A stretch of DNA of 64,000 bases from Pseudomonas sp. Fl4BN1 (lineage in GTDB: Bacteria > Pseudomonadota > Gammaproteobacteria > Pseudomonadales > Pseudomonadaceae), in contig NZ_JAAARM010000004.1 in the NCBI RefSeq assembly GCF_009908285.1, positions 186,001 to 250,000 on the forward strand, in the 5' to 3' direction. Positions 9,180 to 18,615 of the stretch are shown here, piece after piece; the stretch's first letter is position 1; each line of letters starts with the position of its first letter. The translations under genes were made by a program, and so were the position numbers. The notes under the pieces are model-generated. The model searched no databases. It was not told the DNA's origin and saw only the letters and a program-made list of their open reading frames with translations.

Positions 9180-10502
9180 TCAGCCAACCCGCTTGGTCGA
9201 GCTGTGGTAAAGGTCAGCGAACATGTCGGCCATGGCTTCTTCGCTGGGTTCTTCCTGCATCTGCACACTCACTGCGCGACTCACCAGTTGGTGTCGGCGT
9301 GGCAGGTGCAAGTCGTCAGGAATCCGCGGCCCATCGGTCAGATAGGCAACCGGCAGTTCATGACTGATGGCCAGGCTCAAGACCTCGCCAAGACTGGCTG
9401 TTTCATCCAGTTTAGTCAGGATGCAACCGGCCAGGCCGCAACGCTTGTAGCTGTGGTAGGCGGCGGTCAACACCTGTTTCTGGCTGGTGGTTGCCAGCAC
9501 CAGATAATTCTTCGCCCTGATCCCGCGACCAGCCAAGCTTTCCAGCTGCATGCGTAACGCCGGATCGCTGGCCTGCAGACCGGCGGTGTCGATCAGTACC
9601 ACGCGCTTGCGCAGCAGCGGATCCAGGGCCTGGGCCAGGGATTGGCCAGGGTCGACATGGGTCACCGAGACATTGAGGATCCGGCCCAGGGTCTTGAGCT
9701 GCTCCTGAGCGCCGATACGGTAACTGTCCATGCTTACCAGCGCGATGTTCTGCGCGCCGTACTTGAGCACGTAGCGCGCCGCCAGCTTGGCCAGGGTCGT
9801 GGTCTTGCCCATGCCGGCAGGACCGACCATGGCGATCACGCCACCCTCTTCCAGCGGCTCGATTTCCGGGGTCAGGATCATCCGCGCCAGGTGCGCCAGA
9901 AGCATGCGCCAGGCCTGCCGGGGCTCGTCGATTTCCACAGTCAACGCCAACAGGTCGCGGGCCAGTGGACCGGACAAGCCGATACGCTGCAGGCGGCGCC
10001 AAAGATTGGCCTGCTCCGGACGACTGCCTTGCAGCTGACTCCAGGCCAGGGAGCCCAGCTGCACTTCCAGCAGCTCGCGCAGGCCATTGAGTTCGAAGCG
10101 CATCGAATCCAGGGCCCGGTTATCGGCAACCGGTGCCGCAGGGGCCGGTGCCGGGCGCGGGCGCTCGGTCAGGGTCGGCTCGATCAGCGGCTCGGCAGCT
10201 GTCAGCGGCAGGCCGGCGAACAGCTGGCGATTGGTGATCGCGGTACTGTCGCCCTCGCCCCGCAGGCTCAATTCGGCCTGGGCGGTGACGATCCGCGACT
10301 GGGTCTTGCGCAGTTCATCCTCAAGTTCCATGTTCGGGACCCGGGGCGACAACGCCGACAACTTGTAATCCAGCGCAGCCGTCAACTCGACGCCCCCGGC
10401 AATCCGCCGATTGCCGATGATGGCGGCTTCAGCGCCCAGCTCATCACGAACCAGCTTCATGGCCTGACGCATATCGGCGGCAAAAAAACGCTTAACTTGC
10501 AT
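9180..10502 (-). CDS. flhF: Flagellar biosynthesis SRP-type GTPase FlhF
   Basis: The 440-residue protein has a basic N-terminal domain (MQVKRFFAADMRQAMKLV), a Pro/Ala-rich linker (near 135-160) and an SRP-type NG GTPase domain. The NG domain shows G1 GPAGMGKTTTLAKL, VSMDSYRIGAQEQL, G3 DTAGLQ and G4 TKLDE. FlhF marks the old pole for flagellar assembly and works against FleN. It starts 11 bases after flhA. Confidence 0.96.
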   Translation of the reverse strand: MQVKRFFAADMRQAMKLVRDELGAEAAIIGNRRIAGGVELTAALDYKLSALSPRVPNMELEDELRKTQSRIVTAQAELSLRGEGDSTAITNRQLFAGLPLTAAEPLIEPTLTERPRPAPAPAAPVADNRALDSMRFELNGLRELLEVQLGSLAWSQLQGSRPEQANLWRRLQRIGLSGPLARDLLALTVEIDEPRQAWRMLLAHLARMILTPEIEPLEEGGVIAMVGPAGMGKTTTLAKLAARYVLKYGAQNIALVSMDSYRIGAQEQLKTLGRILNVSVTHVDPGQSLAQALDPLLRKRVVLIDTAGLQASDPALRMQLESLAGRGIRAKNYLVLATTSQKQVLTAAYHSYKRCGLAGCILTKLDETASLGEVLSLAISHELPVAYLTDGPRIPDDLHLPRRHQLVSRAVSVQMQEEPSEEAMADMFADLYHSSTKRVG

Positions 10503-10513
10503 AACCCACTACC

Positions 10514-12643
10514 TCAGCCGTTGGGCCCTACTGTCGCAACGATGGTCACTTGCTTGTTGTCAGGAATTTCCTGGTACGCCAGCACATGCAAACCCGGGAC
10601 GGCGAGACGGCCGAACCGCGAGAGCATGGCGCGGACCGGACCCGCCACCAACAGAATCACCGGTTGACCTTGCATCTCTTGACGCTGCGCCGCTTCGATC
10701 AGCGAGCGCTGCAGTTTCTCAGCCATGCTTGGCTCCAGCAGAACGCCTTCTTCCTGGCCTTGTCCTGCCTTCTGCAGACTGCTGAGCAAAATTTGTTCCA
10801 ACCTTGGCTCCAAGGTGATCACAGGCAGCTCAGACTCAGTGCCTACAATGCTTTGGACGATGGCGCGAGACAATCCGACGCGTACCGCAGCAACCAAAGC
10901 GGCAGTATCTTGACTCTTGGCGGCATTGTTGGCGATGGCCTCGGCAATGCTGCGAATATCGCGTACTGGTACCTGCTCGGCCAAAAGCGCCTGCAATACC
11001 TTGAGCAACTGTGACAGCGACAGCACGCCCGGTACCAACTCCTCGGCCAGCTTCGGCGAGCTCTTGGCCAGCAACTGCATCAGTTGCTGCACCTCTTCAT
11101 GACCGATCAGTTCACTGGAGTGCTTGTACAGAATCTGGTTCAGGTGAGTCGCGACCACCGTGCTGGCGTCCACCACGGTGTAACCCAGGGACTGCGCCTG
11201 GGGACGCTGGCTGATCTCGATCCACACTGCTTCCAGGCCAAAGGCCGGGTCCCGGGCGGAGATACCGTTGAGTGTGCCGTAGACCTGCCCCGGGTTGATC
11301 GCCAGCTCGCGATCCGGATAAATTTCCGCCTCTGCCAGGATCACTCCCATCAGGGTCAGGCGATAGGCGCTGGGGGCCAGATCCAGGTTGTCACGGATAT
11401 GCACCGTGGGCATGAGGAAGCCCAGGTCCTGGGAGAGCTTCTTGCGCACCCCCTTGATCCGCGCCAGCAACTGCCCACCCTGGTTGCGGTCCACCAGGGG
11501 AATCAGGCGGTAACCGACTTCCAGGCCGATCATGTCGATCGGGGTCACATCGTCCCAACCCAGCTCCTTGGTTTCCATGGCACGAGCCGGGGATGGCAGC
11601 AGGTCCTGCTGGCGCTGGACTTCTTCCAGGGCCTGGACCTTGACCGCGTTTTGCTTTCTCCACAACAGGTAGGCCGCGCCGCCGGCTACCGCCGCCAGGC
11701 TGAGGAAGGAGAAATGCGGCATGCCCGGCACAATGCCCATGACCGCCATCAGGCCCGCAGAGACCGCCAGGGCCCGGGGCGAGGCGAACATCTGCCGGTT
11801 GATCTGCTTGCCCATGTCCTCGGAGCCCGAAGCCCGAGTAACCATGATGGCCGCCGCGGTGGAGAGCAGCAGCGATGGCAGTTGCGCCACCAAACCGTCA
11901 CCGATGGTCAACAGGGCATAGACCCGGCCGGCATCGCCGAACGACATGTTGTGCTGGAAGATACCGACGGCCATGCCGCCGATCAGGTTGATGAACAGAA
12001 TCAACAGGCCGGCGATGGCGTCACCGCGGACGAACTTGCTGGCACCGTCCATGGAACCGTAAAACTCGGCTTCCTGGGCCACTTCCAGGCGACGCAGCTT
12101 GGCCTGGTTCTGGTCGATCAGGCCGGCGTTCAAGTCGGCGTCGATGGCCATCTGCTTGCCGGGCATGGCGTCCAGGGTGAAACGCGCACTCACCTCGGAG
12201 ATACGTCCGGCACCCTTGGTCACCACCACGAAGTTGATGATCATGAGGATCGCGAAGACCACGATACCAACCACGTAGTTACCGCCGATCACCACTTCAC
12301 CGAAGGCCTGGATCACCTTGCCCGCGGCGGCGTGACCGTCCTGGCCGTGAAGCATTACCACCCGGGTCGAGGCCACGTTGAGCGCCAGCCGCAGCAGTGT
12401 AGCCACCAGCAGGATGGTCGGGAATACGGCGAAGTCCAACGGTCGCAGGGCATACACGCAGACCAGCAGGACCACGATCGACAGGGCAATGTTGAAGGTG
12501 AAGAATACGTCCAGCAGGAACGGTGGCACTGGCAGCATCATCATGGCCAGCATGACCAACAGCAGCACCGGCACACCCAGGTTGCCCTGACCGAGGCCGG
12601 CCAGGCTACTGCGAGCTGTGTTGATTAACTGAGAGCGATCCAC
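10514..12643 (-). CDS. flhA: Flagellar type III export gate protein FlhA
   Basis: A 709-residue export-gate protein with about eight N-terminal membrane segments, including the conserved FHIPEP-family loop (GRISEVSARFTLDAMPGKQMAIDADLN in part), and a large cytoplasmic domain that forms the nonameric chaperone-docking ring. I choose GTG 12643 (MDRSQLIN), the usual Pseudomonas start; the 16-codon upstream extension looks non-coding. A sigma-54 type element lies about 60 bases upstream. Confidence 0.95.
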   Translation of the reverse strand: MDRSQLINTARSSLAGLGQGNLGVPVLLLVMLAMMMLPVPPFLLDVFFTFNIALSIVVLLVCVYALRPLDFAVFPTILLVATLLRLALNVASTRVVMLHGQDGHAAAGKVIQAFGEVVIGGNYVVGIVVFAILMIINFVVVTKGAGRISEVSARFTLDAMPGKQMAIDADLNAGLIDQNQAKLRRLEVAQEAEFYGSMDGASKFVRGDAIAGLLILFINLIGGMAVGIFQHNMSFGDAGRVYALLTIGDGLVAQLPSLLLSTAAAIMVTRASGSEDMGKQINRQMFASPRALAVSAGLMAVMGIVPGMPHFSFLSLAAVAGGAAYLLWRKQNAVKVQALEEVQRQQDLLPSPARAMETKELGWDDVTPIDMIGLEVGYRLIPLVDRNQGGQLLARIKGVRKKLSQDLGFLMPTVHIRDNLDLAPSAYRLTLMGVILAEAEIYPDRELAINPGQVYGTLNGISARDPAFGLEAVWIEISQRPQAQSLGYTVVDASTVVATHLNQILYKHSSELIGHEEVQQLMQLLAKSSPKLAEELVPGVLSLSQLLKVLQALLAEQVPVRDIRSIAEAIANNAAKSQDTAALVAAVRVGLSRAIVQSIVGTESELPVITLEPRLEQILLSSLQKAGQGQEEGVLLEPSMAEKLQRSLIEAAQRQEMQGQPVILLVAGPVRAMLSRFGRLAVPGLHVLAYQEIPDNKQVTIVATVGPNG

Positions 12644-12702
12644 CGATTTACCCCGTTCCGTAAAGCAAACTTTTGACGCCTGAAGCGGCATGGGGCGGCT
12701 AC

Positions 12703-12719
12703 TGCAAGAAGCCTTCCAA
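12703..12719 (-). promoter_or_regulatory. Candidate sigma-54 promoter of flhA
   Basis: The minus strand reads TTGGAAGGCTTCTTGCA: GG and GC dinucleotides ten bases apart, with a full TTGC at -12. The -24 element is TTGGAAG rather than TTGGCAC. It is 60 bases before the flhA GTG. RpoN/FleQ control of flhA is known in Pseudomonas. Confidence 0.5.
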
Positions 12720-12744
12720 CTTTGCCGCAGCAGCGCAATCCCCC

Positions 12745-12922
12745 CGCCCCACAGGAATCGGCTTGCCGGCGAACACGATCACGGGGGCGCCCTTACCTGC
12801 AAGCGAACCCCGCACGGCCGGCTTCTACAGATCGGGTTAGACAAGGCGAGATAGTGGCAATTAGCCATTTTTCTGACAAAAATCGGAGGCATTCGCTGGC
12901 AAGCCAGCCCCTACAGGCCGCG
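12745..12922. repeat. REP-like palindromic repeats between flhB and flhA
   Basis: The 280-base flhB-flhA gap contains short palindromes of the Pseudomonas REP style: GCTGGC-AA-GCCAGC at 12895-12908 followed by CCCTACAGG, and CGGCTTGCCGGCG with a CGGCTTCTACAG tail near 12770-12830. REP cores with a CTACAG end are abundant between genes in P. fluorescens-group genomes. Copy number cannot be counted here. Confidence 0.6.
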
Positions 12923-12923
12923 A

Positions 12924-14099
12924 CTACAGCGGATCGATGGGGCCACCAGAAGACTGCTTGCCGGAGGTGTCGCGCCGCAGGTCCGCCGGGATCGGCAGGT
13001 CCTTGAGCGGGTCCGGACGCTTGCCCTTGCCCGCGCGATGCTGGCGGATCTGGTAGACGTAGGCCAGGACCTGAGCCACCGCCAGATAGAGCCCGGCCGG
13101 AATCTCTTCCTCAAGCTCGGTGGAGTAGTAGATCGAACGCGCCAGGGCCGCCGACTCCAGCAACATCACTTCATGGGCCACGGCAATTTCACGAATCTGC
13201 AGCGCCAGGAAGTCGCTGCCCTTGGCCAGCAGCACCGGCGCCCCGCCTTTCTCCGAGTCGTACTTGAGGGCCACGGCGAAGTGCGTCGGGTTGGTGATGA
13301 CCACGTCGGCATCCGGGATCGCCGCCATCATCCGCCGCTGGGACATCTCGCGCTGCAACTGACGAATCCGCTGCTTGACCTCCGGACGCCCCTCCTGATC
13401 CTTGTGCTCGTCGCGCACTTCCTGCTTGGTCATCAACAGCTTCTTGTGGGACTGATACAACTGCACCGGCACATCCACTGCAGCAATCAGGATCAACCCG
13501 CAGGCCATCCACAACGTACTCCAACCCACCACCTGCACGCTGTGGATGATGGCCAGTTCAAGGGGCTCGTGGGCGATCCGCAGCAGATCATCGATATCAG
13601 AAGACAGCACCGACAGCGCCACGAACAGCACCAGGCCGAACTTGGCCAGTGCCTTGAGCAACTCGATCAGCGCCGTGGCAGAGAACATCCGCTTGAGGCC
13701 ATTGGCCGGATTCATCCGACTGAACTTGGGCGCCAGGCTCTTGCCGGCAAACAACCAGCCCCCCAGGGAAATCGGGCCGATGACGGCCGCCAGCAACAGG
13801 GTCAGCAGCACCGGCTGCACCGCCAGGATGGCGATCTTGCCCGAGTGCAGCAGGTACAGCCCCATGGCCCCGGGACTGAGCAGCACCTCACGGGGCAGGG
13901 AGAAATTCAGGCGCATGATCTCCAGCAGGTCCAGGGCCAGGCCGCCGCCATAGATCAGCAGCGCACCTGCCCCGGCAAGCATGATCGCCAGGGTATTGAG
14001 CTCCTTGGAGCGGGCGATCTCGCCCTTTTCCCGGGAGTCCTTCTTGCGCTTCTCCGTGGGGTCTTCTGTCTTGTCCTGACCGCTCTCGCTCTCTGCCAT
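12924..14099 (-). CDS. flhB: Flagellar type III export protein FlhB
   Basis: The 391-residue substrate-specificity switch has a charged N-terminus, four membrane segments (about 30-210) and a cytoplasmic domain carrying the autocleavage site N270-P-T-H. Cleavage plus FliK measurement shifts export from hook to filament subunits. Its C-terminal tail (about 355-391) is basic and proline-rich, as in other Pseudomonas FlhB. It starts three bases after fliR and ends the fliL-flhB transcript. Confidence 0.96.
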   Translation of the reverse strand: MAESESGQDKTEDPTEKRKKDSREKGEIARSKELNTLAIMLAGAGALLIYGGGLALDLLEIMRLNFSLPREVLLSPGAMGLYLLHSGKIAILAVQPVLLTLLLAAVIGPISLGGWLFAGKSLAPKFSRMNPANGLKRMFSATALIELLKALAKFGLVLFVALSVLSSDIDDLLRIAHEPLELAIIHSVQVVGWSTLWMACGLILIAAVDVPVQLYQSHKKLLMTKQEVRDEHKDQEGRPEVKQRIRQLQREMSQRRMMAAIPDADVVITNPTHFAVALKYDSEKGGAPVLLAKGSDFLALQIREIAVAHEVMLLESAALARSIYYSTELEEEIPAGLYLAVAQVLAYVYQIRQHRAGKGKRPDPLKDLPIPADLRRDTSGKQSSGGPIDPL

Positions 14100-14102
14100 G
14101 GC

Positions 14103-14885
14103 TCAGCGCGCCTGTGCCAGTTCGCGCAAGAACTGCAGGGCTTCGGAGGCCAGCGGCTGATACTGATTGAGGATGTCGGCCAGGCTGATCCAGACAATGC
14201 CCATGCCAAGCACCAGGGTCAGGGGGAAACCAATGGAGAAAATGTTCAACTGCGGCGCCGCGCGCGTCATCACGCCAAAGGCGATGTTGACCACCAGCAA
14301 GGCTGTGATCGCCGGCAACACCAGCAGCAGCGCTGCCCCCAGGACCCAGCCAAGTTTACCGGCCAACTCCCAGTAGTGATTAACCATCAACCCGCCACCC
14401 ACCGGCAGCGTGGTGAAGCTTTCAGTGAGCACCTCGAACACCACCAGGTGACCGTTCATGGCCAGGAACAGCAGGCTCACCAACATGGTGAAGAACTGTC
14501 CGATGACCGCCACCGACACGCCATTGGTAGGATCGACCATGGAGGCGAACCCCATGCCCATCTGGATCGCCACGATCTGCCCGGCGACGACAAAGGACTG
14601 GAAGAACAGCTGCAGGGAAAAGCCCAGCACCGCACCAATCAGAATCTGCTCGGCAACCAGCAGCAAGCCACTGAGATCCAGGGCATGCACCGCGGGCATG
14701 GGCGGCAGTCCCGGGGCTATCACCACCGTGATTGCCAGGGCGAAATACAGGCGCACCCGTCGAGGTACCAGGGTCGTGCCGAAGATCGGCATCACCATCA
14801 GCAGCGAAGTCACCCGGAACAGCGGCAACATGAAGCTCGCCACCCAGGTACTGATCTGCGTGTCGGTCAGCGCCAGCAAAGACAT
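14103..14885 (-). CDS. fliR: Flagellar type III export protein FliR
   Basis: A 260-residue, almost wholly hydrophobic export-gate protein (FliR/SpaR family) with six or so membrane segments and the family motif around MVDPTNGVSV. With FliP and FliQ it forms the helical gate. I start at ATG 14885 (MSLLALTDTQ), overlapping the end of fliQ; an in-frame TTG four codons earlier is less likely. Confidence 0.94.
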   Translation of the reverse strand: MSLLALTDTQISTWVASFMLPLFRVTSLLMVMPIFGTTLVPRRVRLYFALAITVVIAPGLPPMPAVHALDLSGLLLVAEQILIGAVLGFSLQLFFQSFVVAGQIVAIQMGMGFASMVDPTNGVSVAVIGQFFTMLVSLLFLAMNGHLVVFEVLTESFTTLPVGGGLMVNHYWELAGKLGWVLGAALLLVLPAITALLVVNIAFGVMTRAAPQLNIFSIGFPLTLVLGMGIVWISLADILNQYQPLASEALQFLRELAQAR

Positions 14886-14889
14886 CGGC

Positions 14890-15159
14890 TCAGCCAATCA
14901 ACTGCGGAATACTGCCGTACAACTGACGGATGTATTCCATGAAGGTTTGCACCAGCCAGGGACCGGCGACAATCAGGGTCACCAGCATCACCAGGAGGCG
15001 CGGCAGGAAGCTCAGGGTCTGTTCGTTGATCTGGGTGGCCGCCTGGAACATGGCCACCATCAAGCCCACCAGCAGGCTGGGCACCACCAGCACCGCCACC
15101 ATCATGGTGGTCAGCCAGAGGGCTTCGCGAAACAGGTCTACCGCGACTTCTGGAGTCAT
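14890..15159 (-). CDS. fliQ: Flagellar type III export protein FliQ
   Basis: The 89-residue protein has two long hydrophobic helices (about 13-38 and 50-75) and the family start MTPEVAVDLFREAL. Several FliQ copies pack around FliP5-FliR in the export gate. It lies 24 bases after fliP. Confidence 0.95.
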   Translation of the reverse strand: MTPEVAVDLFREALWLTTMMVAVLVVPSLLVGLMVAMFQAATQINEQTLSFLPRLLVMLVTLIVAGPWLVQTFMEYIRQLYGSIPQLIG

Positions 15160-15183
15160 TGTCGAGCACCCGCAAACAAGGTT

Positions 15184-15933
15184 TTAAACACCACCGAAAC
15201 TGCCCGCCAAGGTGCCAATGATCAATGCCCAGCCATCCACCAGGACGAACAGCATGATCTTGAACGGCAGGGAGATGATCAGCGGTGACAACATCATCAT
15301 GCCCATGGCCATCAACACACTGGCCACTACCAGGTCGATAATCAGGAACGGGATAAAGATCATGAAGCCGATCTGGAACGCCGTCTTCAGCTCCGAGGTG
15401 ACGAAGGCCGGCACCAGGATGGTCAGCGGCGCCTGGTCGGGGCTGGCAATATCGGTGCGCTTGGACAGGCGCATGAACAGCTCCAGGTCACTGCTGCGGG
15501 TTTGCGCCAGCATGAAATCCTTGATCGGCACCTGGGCCTTGGCCACTGCATCCTGGGCCGTGAGCTTTTCCGCCAGGTAAGGCTGCAGCGCATCCTGGTT
15601 CACCCGGTCGAACACCGGCGCCATGATGAACATGGTGAGGAACAACGCCATGCCGGTCAGGATCTGGTTTGACGGCGTCTGCTGCAGGCCAAGGGCCTGA
15701 CGCAGGATCGAGAAGACGATGATGATCCGAGTGAAACTGGTCATCAGCATGACGAACGCCGGAATGAAGCTCAGCGCGGTCATGATCAGCAGGATCTGCA
15801 GGCTGACCGAGTATTCCTGCTGGCCGCTGGCGTTGGTGCCAAGCGTGATCGCCGGGATCGACAACGGGTCGGCCGCCAGCGCCAGCGGCGCTACCAACAT
15901 CAGCGCCAACGTCAAGATGATGCGCAACGGCAT
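15184..15933 (-). CDS. fliP: Flagellar type III export protein FliP
   Basis: The 249-residue protein begins with a cleavable signal peptide (ending near ALAADP), followed by FliP-family membrane segments with signatures [17 protein letters not shown] and [17 protein letters not shown]. Five copies form the gate core. The ATG shares one base with the fliO stop (TAATG), indicating coupled translation. Confidence 0.96.
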   Translation of the reverse strand: MPLRIILTLALMLVAPLALAADPLSIPAITLGTNASGQQEYSVSLQILLIMTALSFIPAFVMLMTSFTRIIIVFSILRQALGLQQTPSNQILTGMALFLTMFIMAPVFDRVNQDALQPYLAEKLTAQDAVAKAQVPIKDFMLAQTRSSDLELFMRLSKRTDIASPDQAPLTILVPAFVTSELKTAFQIGFMIFIPFLIIDLVVASVLMAMGMMMLSPLIISLPFKIMLFVLVDGWALIIGTLAGSFGGV

Positions 15934-16379
15934 TACTTCTTATCCTTCTGGTCCTTGCCCAACAGCTCCATCAGGCGCTGGGCGAACTCGGGCGTCGCCT
16001 GCTCGGCACTGGGCACCTGCACCGGCTCTTTGAGTACATGCAGCGGCGTGATAGTGCCCGGAGTCAGACCCAGCAGAATCTGCTCGCCGCCCACCTGCAC
16101 CAGCACCAGGCGATCCCGTGGCCCCAGGGCTCGGGAGCCGATCAGCTCGATCACCTGACCCTTGCCCGCCGGCCCGGCCTGCTGCACCCGGCGCAACAGC
16201 CAGGCGAGGAAGAAGATCAGCCCGATCACCAGCAGCAGGCCCAGCACCAACTGGGTCAACTGCCCACTGACACTGCCCACCGCAGGCACTGCAGCGGCAG
16301 TCACGGCAGTCGCCACCGGCTCCGCAGCCAGGGCACTCAGCGGCAAGCCGAGCAGCACTAAGCCAAGCAGCTTGTTCAC
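15933..16379 (-). CDS. fliO: Flagellar biosynthesis protein FliO
   Basis: A 148-residue small membrane protein with a signal-like N-terminus, one strong membrane segment ([19 protein letters not shown]) and a short cytoplasmic domain with the FliO motif [17 protein letters not shown]. It helps FliP complex assembly. The start is GTG immediately after the fliN TAA, with no spacer. Confidence 0.92.
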   Translation of the reverse strand: MNKLLGLVLLGLPLSALAAEPVATAVTAAAVPAVGSVSGQLTQLVLGLLLVIGLIFFLAWLLRRVQQAGPAGKGQVIELIGSRALGPRDRLVLVQVGGEQILLGLTPGTITPLHVLKEPVQVPSAEQATPEFAQRLMELLGKDQKDKK

Positions 16380-16844
16380 TTAGCGCAGCTTCTTGATGCG
16401 TTCGCTGGGACTGATCACGTCCGTCAGGCGAATACCGAACTTCTCGTTGACCACCACCACCTCGCCATGGGCGATCAGGGTGCCGTTGACCAACACGTCC
16501 AGCGGTTCGCCGGCCAGGCGATCAAGCTCGATCACCGAGCCCTGGTTGAGCTGCAACAGGTTGCGGATGTTGATATCGGTGCTGCCCACTTCCATGGAGA
16601 TCGACACCGGGATGTCGAGGATCACATCGAGATTGGGACCATCGAGCGTGACCGGGTCGAGATTCTTCGGCACGCTGCCGAACTCTTCCATCTGCAAACG
16701 CCCGGAGCCTGACGCGGCACCTGCATCGGCCGCCAGCAAAGCGTCGATATCGGCCTGACCGGCATCACCGGTTTCTTCCAGCGCAGCAGCCCATTCGTCG
16801 GCCAGCGCCTGGTCGTCCTGGGAGTTAATTTCGTCAGCCATCAT
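16380..16844 (-). CDS. fliN: Flagellar motor switch protein FliN
   Basis: The 154-residue protein has an acidic, Ala-rich N-terminal half that is variable in Pseudomonas. The C-terminal SpoA domain (about 75-150) contains DIPVSISMEVG, NLLQLNQGSVIELDRLAG and VNEKFGIRLTDVISP. It forms the lower C-ring with FliM and contributes to CheY-P binding and export. It lies 52 bases after fliM. Confidence 0.96.
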   Translation of the reverse strand: MMADEINSQDDQALADEWAAALEETGDAGQADIDALLAADAGAASGSGRLQMEEFGSVPKNLDPVTLDGPNLDVILDIPVSISMEVGSTDINIRNLLQLNQGSVIELDRLAGEPLDVLVNGTLIAHGEVVVVNEKFGIRLTDVISPSERIKKLR

Positions 16845-16896
16845 GGGTCCTCGACGGGCAAAAATTCATTGAACAGCAAACAGGTTGGAGCGCCGC

Positions 16897-17865
16897 TTAA
16901 CGGCGCCCGATCGGTTCGATCACTTGCAGCGCCAGGTTGCCCTTGTGGGAACCCAGCTTGACCTTGAACGAGGGCACGCCATTGGCGCGCATGATCATGT
17001 CTTCCGGCAGTTCCACCGGGATCACGTCGCCAGGCTGCATGTGCAGGATGTCTCTTAGGCGCAACTGACGACGGGCCACTGTGGCGCTTAGCGGCACTGC
17101 CACATCCAGCAGGTCCTCGCGCAGGGCCTTGCTCCAGCGTTCGTCCTGGTCATCCAGGTCGGACTGGAAGCCGGCGTCGAGCATCTCGCGGATCGGCTCG
17201 ATCATCGAATACGGCATGGTTACGTGCAGGTCGCCACCGCCGCCATCGAGCTCGATGTGAAAGGTCGACACCACAACGGCTTCGCTGGGGCCGACGATGT
17301 TGGCCATGGCCGGGTTCACTTCCGAGTTTATGTACTCGAAATTGACCGGCATGATCGCCTGCCAGGCCTCCTTCAGATCGACGAACGCCTGCTCCAGCAC
17401 CATGCGCACTACCCGCAGTTCGGTCGGGGTAAATTCACGCCCTTCGATCTTCGCATGACGGCCATCGCCGCCGAAGAAGTTGTCCACCAGCTTGAACACC
17501 AGCTTGGCGTCGAGAATGAACAACGCCGTACCGCGCAGCGGCTTGATCTTTACCAGGTTGAGGCTGGTGGGCACGTACAGCGAGTGCACGTATTCACCGA
17601 ACTTCATGACCTGTACGCCGCCTACCGCCACGTCAGCCGAACGCCGCAGCATGTTGAACATACTGATCCGGGTATAGCGGGCGAAACGCTCGTTGATCAT
17701 TTCCAGGGTCGGCATGCGTCCACGGACGATGCGATCCTGGCTGGTCAGGTCGTAGCTTTTGACACTGCCGGGCTCGGCAGCGTGTTCGGTCTGTACCAGA
17801 CCGTCGTCGACGCCATGCAACAGCGCATCGATCTCATCCTGGGACAGCAGGTCCTGCACGGCCAT
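16897..17865 (-). CDS. fliM: Flagellar motor switch protein FliM
   Basis: The 322-residue C-ring protein starts with the CheY-P binding peptide (LSQDEIDALLHG, residues 6-17). The middle CheC-like domain carries the GGXG motif region and the C-terminal SpoA domain contacts FliN. It lies nine bases after fliL in the fliL-flhB operon. Confidence 0.96.
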   Translation of the reverse strand: MAVQDLLSQDEIDALLHGVDDGLVQTEHAAEPGSVKSYDLTSQDRIVRGRMPTLEMINERFARYTRISMFNMLRRSADVAVGGVQVMKFGEYVHSLYVPTSLNLVKIKPLRGTALFILDAKLVFKLVDNFFGGDGRHAKIEGREFTPTELRVVRMVLEQAFVDLKEAWQAIMPVNFEYINSEVNPAMANIVGPSEAVVVSTFHIELDGGGGDLHVTMPYSMIEPIREMLDAGFQSDLDDQDERWSKALREDLLDVAVPLSATVARRQLRLRDILHMQPGDVIPVELPEDMIMRANGVPSFKVKLGSHKGNLALQVIEPIGRR

Positions 17866-17874
17866 GTCGTGTTC

Positions 17875-18375
17875 CTACTGCAGTACGAAGTTAGTAAAGA
17901 GCAACTGCTCGACCACCACTTTGCCCACCTCTTTCTGCGCCACTTCCTGGACGCTGGCGGTGGCCTTCTGGCGGAGCATTTCCTGACCGACCGGAGTCGC
18001 CAGGGTGTCGAAATTCTGCCCGGAGAAGAGCATCACCAGATTGTTGCGGATCATCGGTATGTGCACTTTCAAGGCGTCCAGGTCAGCCTGGTTACGCGCC
18101 AGCAGGGTAATACTCACCTGCATGTAGCGCTGACGACCATTCTGCGTGTAGTTGGCCACGAAGGCTGGGGCCATGGGCTCGTAGATCGCCGCCGACTTGA
18201 CGTTAGTGGCGGTCTCCGCAGCCGGGGCAGGCTTGCTCTGAGCACTGTGCATGAAGTACCAGGTGGCGCCGACCGAAAGGCCGATGGCCAGAAACAACGC
18301 CAGGACAATCAAGAGGATAAGCTTGAGTTTGCTTTTCCCTGCGGTGGGTTTTTCTGCTGCTTCGCTCTTCGCCAT
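17875..18375 (-). CDS. fliL: Flagellar basal body-associated protein FliL
   Basis: The 166-residue single-pass inner-membrane protein has a Lys-rich cytoplasmic start, a membrane segment (about 18-40) and a periplasmic SPFH/stomatin-like domain. It surrounds stator units and supports torque. It is first in the fliLMNOPQR-flhB operon, behind a 240-base gap containing a sigma-54 type element and a REP-like repeat. Confidence 0.94.
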   Translation of the reverse strand: MAKSEAAEKPTAGKSKLKLILLIVLALFLAIGLSVGATWYFMHSAQSKPAPAAETATNVKSAAIYEPMAPAFVANYTQNGRQRYMQVSITLLARNQADLDALKVHIPMIRNNLVMLFSGQNFDTLATPVGQEMLRQKATASVQEVAQKEVGKVVVEQLLFTNFVLQ

Positions 18376-18426
18376 GCCAATAATCCGTCACTATTCGGGG
18401 GTTCACAGTCGCACGGCAAGGCAAGA

Positions 18427-18441
18427 GCAAGTGTTATGCCA
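18427..18441 (-). promoter_or_regulatory. Candidate sigma-54 promoter of fliL operon
   Basis: The minus strand reads TGGCATAACACTTGC: TGGCA at -24 and TTGC at -12 with the standard N5 spacing, one mismatch to TGGCAC-N5-TTGC. It is about 50 bases before the fliL ATG. Confidence 0.65.
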
Positions 18442-18540
18442 GATTTGTCTGGAGCGGGGGGATGAACCGAATGCGGGGGTGGTGCGAGAGGAAACCTGCG
18501 GGATAACGGCTTGAGGTTAGGCCACAGGCATCGGCATTGC

Positions 18541-18615
18541 GAAGGGCCGGGGCAAGCGCCGCGCAGTGGAGCGGGAGCAAGCTCCCTGACCCCACAGCCA
18601 GCCCCCGACTACAAG
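18541..18615. repeat. REP-like element between fliK and fliL
   Basis: The palindrome GGGAGC-AA-GCTCCC (18573-18586) in a GC-rich context with a flanking CCCCACAG is typical of Pseudomonas REP elements. It begins immediately after the fliK stop and could act as a transcript end. No T-run is present. Confidence 0.6.

Noticed and set aside
13038..14942. 634-codon open frame on the plus strand
   Set aside because: Antisense shadow of flhB and fliR, His/Gln-rich, with no ribosome site or family motif.
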